Source of the DNA: Hymenopellis radicata
Taxonomy: Eukaryota > Basidiomycota > Agaricomycetes > Agaricales > Physalacriaceae
Reading direction: 5' to 3'
DNA length: 64,000 nt
Assembly: GCA_015501595.1 (NCBI GenBank)
Contig: JADNRX010000038.1
Span: 124,001-188,000 of the forward strand
Made by a program: the position numbers and the translations under genes. Each line of letters starts with the position of its first letter. Position 1 is the first letter of the stretch. The notes beneath the pieces were generated by a model. It was given only the letters and a program-made list of their open reading frames with translations, ran no database searches and was not told the origin of the DNA. Of the stretch, positions 56,721 to 64,000 are shown piece after piece.

Positions 56721-57268
56721 GATGATGGTGGTTGGTTAGTCCTATTTCCGGATGCCGCCGAAAAGACACTTCCCGGCATATCGGCATTGAGCTTTCCAGA
56801 GTCGAGTGCTACTTATCTCTCTCTCTCGCGTCTCTACACGTCTCAATATTGCATTCCATTTGGTAGCGGTACCGTTTGATGATGAACATAGATCATCACA
56901 AGCCTGATCTGACTCTAGAGTTGCACATCACTCCAATCTCGAATCACCTCACATCGCCATCTCCTCGTTGGGCAGGATATCCTCCTTCGCACCATGCTAC
57001 ATGTATTACACATACTATGTATCTTCTTACACCTCTATCATCTTTGATCTCCAATGGAGATGACCGGCGTCAAGTTTGTTTTCTACTTGCCATTGTCACC
57101 GAACCACCATCTTTACACTGCTTAGTCTCTGACCAGTGGATAAATTACACTTCTCGCACCGCATAGTCGTTCCTCACTTATCACTGTGGGATGTCCCACG
57201 GGGTGCGAGCGCAGCAAGCAACCTCATGCTCCCAGCTCATTGCGCTCTCTTGTCTTGCGAAGCCTGGC
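56721..57268. other. Intergenic, no gene seen
   Basis: Upstream region of ATP17; nothing coding is recognised. Confidence 0.35.
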
Positions 57269-57800
57269 TTACCATATGCATTGATGTCGAATGTAGACTT
57301 TATCGGTCGAATTGGAACGATGGGTATGCCCTGAGAAAAAGTGGACGTGGTTCTGTGCGCCAAAGTGCTGGTCAGTGAACGTCTTGACAGAAACGAGGAC
57401 AGCAATCGGAAGGTCTGTGCGGTCCGCATCCTGAGGCCAGACAATATCTTCAACGTATCCAATAGCGCCATTCACCAAGCCTTCAACATTCAGTGAACAT
57501 GGGCAGACATGCCGAGCACGCCAACTTTCGATGCCATATGTTCCGGGGTGAGCATAACCTTGGCACCACAGGCAAGAACAATCTCCGCGTCCAGACCGCC
57601 TGTACAATCATTAGGTTTTCTTGTGCAGTGAACTTGAACAGGAACTGCGTACCTGTATCCTCGGCTTTAGCCTTCGTCGCAAGAGATCCTCCTTCATGAA
57701 GAGCAAGAATTTTCGCGCCAGGTCGATTCAAAGACAACAGATGGGCAAGATTTGAGGCCAGGACGCGTTCCTTGGTTGGGGAAAGGTATAGAGTATCGGA
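57269..57800 (-). pseudogene. PIF1-like helicase C-terminal fragment
   Basis: Minus-strand frames give LYLSPTKERVLASNLAHLLS, NRPGAKILALHEGGSLATKA, AEIVLACGAKVMLT and GLVNGAIGYVEDIVWPQDAD with RTDLPIAVLVSVKTF. These are the last motifs of PIF1-family helicases (the 'N-x-P...A-x-H-x-G', 'GA-x-VMLT' and 'GLVNGA-x-G-x-V-x-DI-x-W' series), found in Helitr­on-encoded proteins and in expanded agaricomycete families. The Walker motifs are absent and the VMLT-to-GLVNG segment is out of frame, so it is a relic. I cannot tell whether it came from a Helitron; no Helitron 3' hairpin was identified. Confidence 0.6.
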
Positions 57801-57929
57801 AAGACTCCGAAAATCTAGCTTGCTCCTCCAAAGAGAGATTTTCTTAACATCGAGTAACGAGTAACTGCCGGTCTTGGAAAGTAAGTAGCAGAGTGAAGGA
57901 GACTTCGAAAAGCAATCCATTCAGGTAAT

Positions 57930-58504
57930 GTTAGCACCGCAGGTGGAGCAGAGAACATGAGATCCGACGTGAGTGAGAGGCATGACAAGGTGGTTGCATA
58001 GAGAAAAAAGAGGACGAGGCCAATTAACGCGATTGAATGTCTAGCCCGAGGGACAGCAGCTTTCAATACCAGCCCAATAAGTGACTGTACAGCAGCGTAC
58101 TATACGTAGGAGAAGACAAACACACCGTTAAGCCCACTGAGGACACTGCGCACATGTTGCATGACCGCAGTGAGCCAAAAATCACCGTTAAAAAGGGGGA
58201 AGCACGAGTATATAAAAGGGCCCAACACCCAGTATAACGAAAATCTGTTGAGAATTGTCATGATACAGGGCAATTGCTGATCTTGCGCTCGCAATGATTT
58301 GGCAGCGTCACGTCGTGGCCACTTGGATTTGGCGCGCCTACATTGTCCAAGAGGTGTAGATGTAAAAAGACCACCAAACCAGTTTCCCGCGAATGTTGGG
58401 AGGAGCATGGGTCTCGGGCCGCTACATTTTTGAGACTCCGCCGAGCGGCAAGGAAGCTCCATTAAGTTTATTATTTCGTCCGCTTTGGTCACATCCTGAA
58501 TCAT
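57930..58504 (-). CDS. Hypothetical membrane protein
   Basis: Frames in this stretch contain FNGDFWLTAVMQHVRSVLSG and, further on, LIGLVLKAAVPRARHSIALI with GLVLFFLYATTLSCL: at least one convincing membrane helix. Two exons joined near 58095 (tacgtaggag) are possible. No family is recognised; overlap with the helicase relic suggests it could also be residue of an inserted element. Confidence 0.25.
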
Positions 58505-59180
58505 CCTTTACTCTTGCCGCATTTTCAAAGGAATTCACTGTATGTACGCGCGGTCGAGGTTCAATTGTCATTATTTCTTCTAATGGAATGTGTCTAGTCC
58601 CGCTAGTCCTCGCTTAGACGCGTACTTTGTTCAAGAGCTCTATCAATGAAGCTTTTAAGAACAATGATATGATCCCGTTATTTCATCTCTTTTACCCTAA
58701 TCGGACCTTGTCCGTATAGCCTTTTACTTCAGACGTTGTTGTCTCGCCACGCGGAAGGTGTGTCGGTGCACAATGTTCATTCGTCCCCAGACCTTCCTTG
58801 CAGTCACATCGTTGGAACTGAAATAATCCTCGCATATGGACCTCGACAGTTAAAACCAGTCTTGACCTAAATTTCTGGCGCAGTATTACCTCTTCAGTCT
58901 GAATGGATACCCTAGTAGGTCACTGCTACCATTACGCGCATCTCAAGTTGAGGCGTTGCTTCGCTGGCGAGCGGTGTGGAGAAAACGATCTCGAAAATCG
59001 ACCTTGATCGCGTGCTAGCCTCGTGTCCTCTATCCCCGGTTTCTCCCAACTCGTGGGACTTGTGACGTCTTTCAAGGAGACCTCTTTATGTGTTTGTTCT
59101 GAGTGTTATAAAAATGCTTGGAGGTTCTCTATACCGCAATCGCCTTCTGCATTTCTCTGCCCTTCGTGTTTCTCAGCCCA
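58505..59180. other. Intergenic, promoter side of the CCCH gene
   Basis: No coding signal. A TATA-like gttataaaaatg lies at 59105-59116, 65-75 bases before the ATG at 59181. Confidence 0.4.
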
Positions 59181-60113
59181 ATGTCATCGCCGCAATTAGA
59201 CCATCAACAAACGCCCATTACCAGCACCGGTAAGTCATCTCCCTTCACTTGCTGATCCTTCATCTCTTTGCTCACGGCTGTCTTCCATCCATAGTTTGCT
59301 GGGATCATCTATACGGACGCTGCCAGCGCGGCGATGAATGTCGCCACTTCCATCTACGCGTCACCTCAGACTGCCAACAAGAACTCCACGGCGACGAGCT
59401 TGAGCCTGTTGTTTGGTTCACCACGCCATGCTACCACTTCATGAAGGGCAGGTGCTCGCTAAAGGACAAGTGTCGCTTGTATGTTCTTCGTCCTTCATGC
59501 ATTTATACGCTCTGACGATGGTTCGTTGCAGTATACATGACACAGAAGTGGTGAACTATCGCGAGGCCAATCCCAACGCTGCGGATGGTGCGCACCATTG
59601 CTGGGCATACATTCAGGACATGTGCGACAAGGCGCCCTGCAAGTTTTCGCATCCCGCCAACAAAGTACCGTGTATGTCGCCTTTACTTCTCGTCGCTCTC
59701 TGTTTCCGCTGTGCTTTCTTTACTTCGACACCCCTTCCTTGCTTTCTTCTCGTCTTTATTGTGACTGTCACTCACACCGCCTCCTCTTCTTTGTTTCTTT
59801 CTTTACAGTCCTCAAATACACACCTTGTCTGCGAGCACCCGGATGTGCACCCGGCTGTCCGCTCAAGCACCAGAAGGTGCACTCCGCGTCGCCGAGCGTC
59901 CCGACGTTTCCGGAGTTCATCACTGGCCCAGTGCTTCCAGTTCCAATTCCCCAGATACCGATGATGCCGACGTACTATCTTCCTCCCATGCATCATATGC
60001 AGATGCCGTCTCCACCGCAGATGATTCTCGTCGTTCCCTCGCCCGTTCCCCAACCATTGGCGGTGGAGGCTAACGGTATGGTGTACTATAACTATCTCAA
60101 CCTGCCTGCTTAA
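59181..60113 (+). CDS. CCCH zinc-finger protein (four fingers)
   Basis: Starts at 59181 (MSSPQLDHQQTPITST). Finger 1 is VCWDHLYGRCQRGDECRHFH; finger 2 is PCYHFMKGRCSLKDKCRFIH, across an intron; finger 3 is HCWAYIQDMCDKAPCKFSH; finger 4 is YTPCLRAPGCAPGCPLKH after another intron. The tail is Pro/Met-rich (PVLPVPIPQIPMMPTYYLPP, MHHMQMPSPPQMI), ending NYLNLPA at 60113. All introns are canonical and the frame is intact. Probable RNA-binding regulator. The paralogue at 34958-36130 shares fingers 2-4 and intron positions, so the pair arose by duplication of a gene, not by retroposition. Confidence 0.8.
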
Positions 60114-60971
60114 CATCCTGGTTGACTGGGTCGAGTGTACATATGATTATAGATAACATATTAGGATTGTACAATGTATTTATCTACTGCGTGGAGTGTA
60201 AACGAATTGGCGTTGTGGCGATACAATGGCAAACGTGGACGGCTGCTGCCGAATTTTAATCTTGATCACCTCGTTATCTGCGCCTCCCTCCACAATCATG
60301 TCCAATGCTTCAGTGGCATCTTTCATACACACTAGGCGACGTGCTCATACACCTCACTCAGTCGGGTTTCGAGACTACTTCCGGCTGCCAGCGAAATCAT
60401 GGAAGAAAACGCGATGTTGGAAATGAACAAGGGAGATCTTCCTCGGTCAACGTTGCTGTGCTTTTCGGGCAATGATTTCTATTCCCTCAAGCACCTAGCC
60501 ATCCTCAACAATGTGCATGAGATGATGATGATCGAAACAAACTACTTCCATCTGCGGATAACCGAGGCCGGGGTAAGGATACACAACTGTCCATGACAAC
60601 GTACTGAACTCTGCCTTTTACCCTTCCGCCTCCAGCAGCGTGAGCTGCGTCCACGCTTTCACACTCTTTTCTCGGTTTCTGGGTTCTAAATTATTGGGGT
60701 TTTTGGGCGTAGATTCGTTGGATCTGGATTGAGGCAGGCGGAACATGTGAGACCTCTTTGTTTTCTTTCTTTGCTTTGTTTTGCGCCACGGACATAGCCT
60801 TCCGCATTTTCTTACCTGCGGTAATCTGATTTCTTCGCAAATTCCCGCCGTCGGCTATTCTTACAATGTTAATTGCTAAAATGCTTACCGACCGATAGAT
60901 TCCTATTCCAAGGACTTTCACTATTCACGGAACTACGGCAAAATACTTATTTCCCCAGCGTCCCGGGTTGA
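60114..60971. other. Intergenic, unresolved frames
   Basis: A minus-strand frame at 60691-60921 ends with a basic segment (KKMRKAMSVAQNKAKKENKE); it could be an exon of a small gene, but no start or family is clear. Confidence 0.3.
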
Positions 60972-63247
60972 ATGGACGCAGAGAGCTACCGTTCCTGGCT
61001 CCCACCCCGTCCCACGAACATCCCATCCACTCCTGTCGATCACGAACGTACGTTGACGTCGTCCGACGTTCCCATTAGCTTTGGGCGTGCGGCAAAATCA
61101 CGACTAGTGCGGGTTGTGAGCGTTCCGGAGCAGGACGAAATAGTTCGAGAGCCACATCCCCGGCGACATGCTCAGTCAAACCACAACAAACCCCCACGAC
61201 CGCGTTTTAACGCGCCCAACCTCCATCTCGGAATCCTCACCAGCCCCAATACCCTTTTCCGCGTCTACTTCATCCTCTTCCGCACCTTTATCTTCGCCCA
61301 CCTTCTTTTACAGACCTTCTTCGACTTCAACGTTGTCTACATCATCGTCCAGTACGTCCTTTGACTCCTATAATCTGTTTTCAAGCTGACTTGGGTGTCG
61401 ATAGGATATCGAAATCCCCCCAGCCTCAGGCGGAATCTGGTAGATCTTGGTCTCTTGCAGCTGCAGCGTACATCGCCTGTTGGGCCCTCCAAATATTGGC
61501 CATCGCCATAATGTACGAACTTGTATACCTCTTCATCCGGCGATGGCGCGTCAAGCGCCCGCCCATCGCACCCATATACCTCACTTCATCTTCCTTCAAC
61601 TATGCGGCCATTCAGTCCTACGCCCACTTTTGCTTCATCAACGCCATTCGCTCTGGTGCATTCACGTTTGGGAATATACGTGACGGACTAGCAGAGACCT
61701 GTTGGTTCTATTCGCAAAATCTTCCTACCGTTACTCTCCTCCTTCCTCGCGCGGCTATTTCTATTGTTCTCCTTCTCAATTTTTCATCTGTTCCGTCCGA
61801 TGCGCCGACGACCGGCATTCAGGGAAGAGATGGCGCTTTCTTCGGGGATGACGGGTCACTCAACGGTTATTCGCGTGGTATATTATTCGTTAACGCTGCT
61901 TGGACAGCTTGGCGGACACTGGTTCTTATTGTCAGCTGGTAATGTTGAATCATATGCTCATAGAGTCATCAACTAAACAGTTCCCAGGATCGGTCTATGG
62001 ATCCTCAGTGAGCAAGGATGCGCCGGTCTATGTGGTCCTCGTTACCGCTGGGAAGAAGCCGACTACGAGAAACGCGGGTCTGCGCTCAGCGACGATACCG
62101 ACCATACCCGACTTCCTTGGGATTGGCGCGACTGCACGCGAGACCGCATTCAAGAAATCTACGAATTGTGTCTGGTCACCTCAGACAAACGGAAACGGAG
62201 TAGTCGACGATTACCGCCCTCGCCTATCATTCCTGTCGTGTACACAGAGAGATCGCCCTTGAACTCCCCATCACCGCACATACTCCTTATACACCGCCAA
62301 CACGGGATATGCCCCCTTCACCTCATAGTCTTCGACTCCCTTTCCCTGCAGTTGACCGGAACGAACCTCAGGTTGAAACAAGAGTTGAGCAGGAGCACGA
62401 AGAGGAGCACGCGCAGGAGGAAGAGGAAGAGGAGGAGGAGGAGGAGGAGGAGGAAGAAGAGGAAGAAGTGGATTCCAGTGAAGGGCTCGCTGGCAGTATC
62501 ACATCCGCTTCGTTATCCAGTCTTGGCAACCCGCTTTCTCTCAGGCATCAACTTCATCACATGCGCCAATCACTGTCCATATCAGACTCCTCCAGCTCTG
62601 CTGCAGCATCAGGTTCTGGTGGCTCCCGTTCTCAGCATTCGAGCTCCCAAAGTTCTGGAAGCATCGTCGTCCCCCCTGCAACGACTAGGAAGCGCGGCCG
62701 CGCCGGTACCGTTCCCGTCCCCTTACCTTCTGGTTCTACTTCCACATCTACTGGCCATGGCCGACCGCGCGCGCGAACACGGTTGGACAGTGCCACTTTA
62801 CAAACGGTCGTCGAGCTCGGAATGAGCACCGGCGGCTCGGTAGATGATCATCACAACGACCACGGCCATGTCGGCGGAGACGTCCAGTCACAAGACGACC
62901 ATGAGGAGGAATCACCGACAAGGCCTCTCCTTCCCAACTCGCGTTCAAACTCACGCCCCGAGTCCATCCAGCGCGACATACCTGGGTCGCCCGCATCTCA
63001 CCATCGGTCGTACTCGTCATCCGCTGGTTCACTACGTTCAAGGCTTCAGTCTAGCATACGATCGAGAGCACACTCTCTGGTCTCTGCGAGACAGAGCCCG
63101 GTACATATGGAGGACGACTCACCGGCCTCTTCGGAAAGTGGGCACTCCTCCGAAGATGCGGCGCATCGCGAAAACTGGACATTTGGACGACCCCCACCGT
63201 GGACTGCTGGTTCACCCACAGGGAATGGCAATCATGAAGAGACGTGA
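60972..63247 (+). CDS. Multi-pass membrane protein with long disordered acidic/Ser tail
   Basis: Starts at 60972 (MDAESYRSWLPPRPTNIPST). After a basic N-terminus come membrane helices: NTLFRVYFILFRTFIFAHLL, AAAYIACWALQILAIAIMYE, then FINAIRSGAFTFGN and LPTVTLLLPRAAISIVLLLN; introns 61355-61406 and 61940-61989 join in phase. A cytosolic part follows (WILSEQGCAGLCGPRYRWEE). An intron from about 62169 to 62248 links IQEIYEL to EIALELPITAHTPYTPP. The tail has a Glu run (62420-62468) and a roughly 250-residue Ser/Arg-rich disordered region, stopping at 63247. It may be an endomembrane or nuclear-rim protein; I do not recognise the family. Confidence 0.6.
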
Positions 63248-64000
63248 TTTACGATCATGGGGTGCCATTGCTTTAGTTTTATGGTATATCTAATTCTCTG
63301 TTTTCGTGCTTTTGTCCTTGCTTTGTCGTTCCAATTTCGTCCATATCGATATTTCACTAGCCTGGAATATAAAACAGAATTGTGTATGGGTTGGTACCCA
63401 GATCTAGTTGCATCGGTACCATCACACGATTCTCAACTCCGAGACAACACGACGACGAACGTGGTTGCATAGAAGGCGGCGACAGACATCTGTCAGGCAG
63501 TTAGCAAATATTGCGCTGACGTTACTCATTAGTATGATTCGTGAGGAACACCGATGCCTTCTTGTTCGTGGCCTGACCAAACGGTGACAGTTATTTTCCA
63601 TGTCGTCGAGCGCTTTCGCAGGTTGACTTCGATCCTGACATTCAAATTTGTCGGTAAGATCCTTCTAAGCTGACCTTCCATCGATTCCGGACTCATTCCT
63701 CCCAGATACCTCGTCAAGTCGCGTCTGGAGATCCATTGTCCGAGCCTATGATCGGCTGGAGGCGCGATATGTGGTTAGCAAACTCGATATTGCTTCCCCT
63801 CGTCTGATCCTTTGTTACACAGCGCCACAGGATTAGGCTAATCATGGCACTGCGGCCTTTCCGCTCAAGTCAAACCTGGTGGAAGCCACCGTTTCCGCAC
63901 TTGGTGTAACCCAACCTTCCGAAGCGACGTACACCACCAGTACTATTCATCGACCGTGGGCTGCGTGCGCCTCGATCGGTGTCCCTAGCTACAGACTGAT
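63248..64000. other. Right edge, unresolved
   Basis: A minus-strand frame at 63529-63717 (LNVRIEVNLRKRSTTWKITV) has protein-like composition and could be the 3' exon of a gene that extends past the edge. No family is recognised. Confidence 0.3.

Noticed and set aside
1..64000. CRISPR arrays, bacterial-type operons, rRNA genes
   Set aside because: No regularly spaced repeats, ribosome-binding sites or rRNA signatures; introns throughout show a eukaryotic genome.

Overview
The window looks like nuclear DNA of a basidiomycete fungus, most likely an agaricomycete. Genes are broken by many short GT-AG introns of about 45-70 bases, lie on both strands, and include families typical of that group: fungal Zn2Cys6 regulators, S41-type secreted proteases, BTB proteins, small cysteine-rich MADN-type proteins, an NLR-type N-terminal domain, and MULE, LTR and LINE elements. 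Exon structures given here were worked out by eye from splice signals and reading frame.

Layout. 1-2.1 kb: the 5' exon of an F-box-like gene runs off the left edge, followed by a tandem duplication and a Ser/Pro-rich ORF. 2.4-9.3 kb: a three-level transposon nest. A LINE remnant is split by a young LTR element (identical 194-bp LTRs), and the LTR element's 5' LTR is itself split by an apparently intact Mutator-like element with SWIM and SAP motifs and a 9-bp target duplication. 9.8-10.9 kb: a miniature LTR retrotransposon with identical 270-bp LTRs and a perfect 5-bp duplication. 12.4-33.7 kb: mostly host genes: a small hydrophilic protein, an S41-like protease, a cysteine-rich small protein, a Zn2Cys6 transcription factor, the WD40 protein JIP5, an ALDH7-type aldehyde dehydrogenase and a coiled-coil protein. 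34-38.6 kb: a small secreted protein, a CCCH zinc-finger protein, the SNARE YKT6 with a 52-bp perfect palindrome over its start codon, a tRNA-like repeat and a coiled-coil protein. 39.3-46.2 kb: two minus-strand genes, one a tyrosine-recombinase-like protein (Crypton/DUF3435 type), bordered by inverted repeats, then a broken adenylation-domain gene. 46-49.3 kb: repeat-rich, with tandem and palindromic repeats and a second copy of the tRNA-like repeat. 49.9-63.3 kb: a BTB protein, a protein joining an NLR-type N-terminal domain to SH3 domains, mitochondrial ATP synthase subunit f (ATP17), a PIF1-like helicase fragment, a second CCCH protein paralogous to the first, and a multi-pass membrane protein.

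There is no sign of an operon or a metabolic cluster; the host genes are unrelated housekeeping genes mixed with lineage-specific ones. Several conserved genes (YKT6, JIP5, the BTB gene, the recombinase) carry single-base frame breaks next to short homopolymers, so assembly error must be considered before any of them is called a pseudogene. The best leads are the SH3-fused NLR-type gene, the recombinase locus with its flanking inverted repeats, the YKT6 palindrome and the transposon nest.
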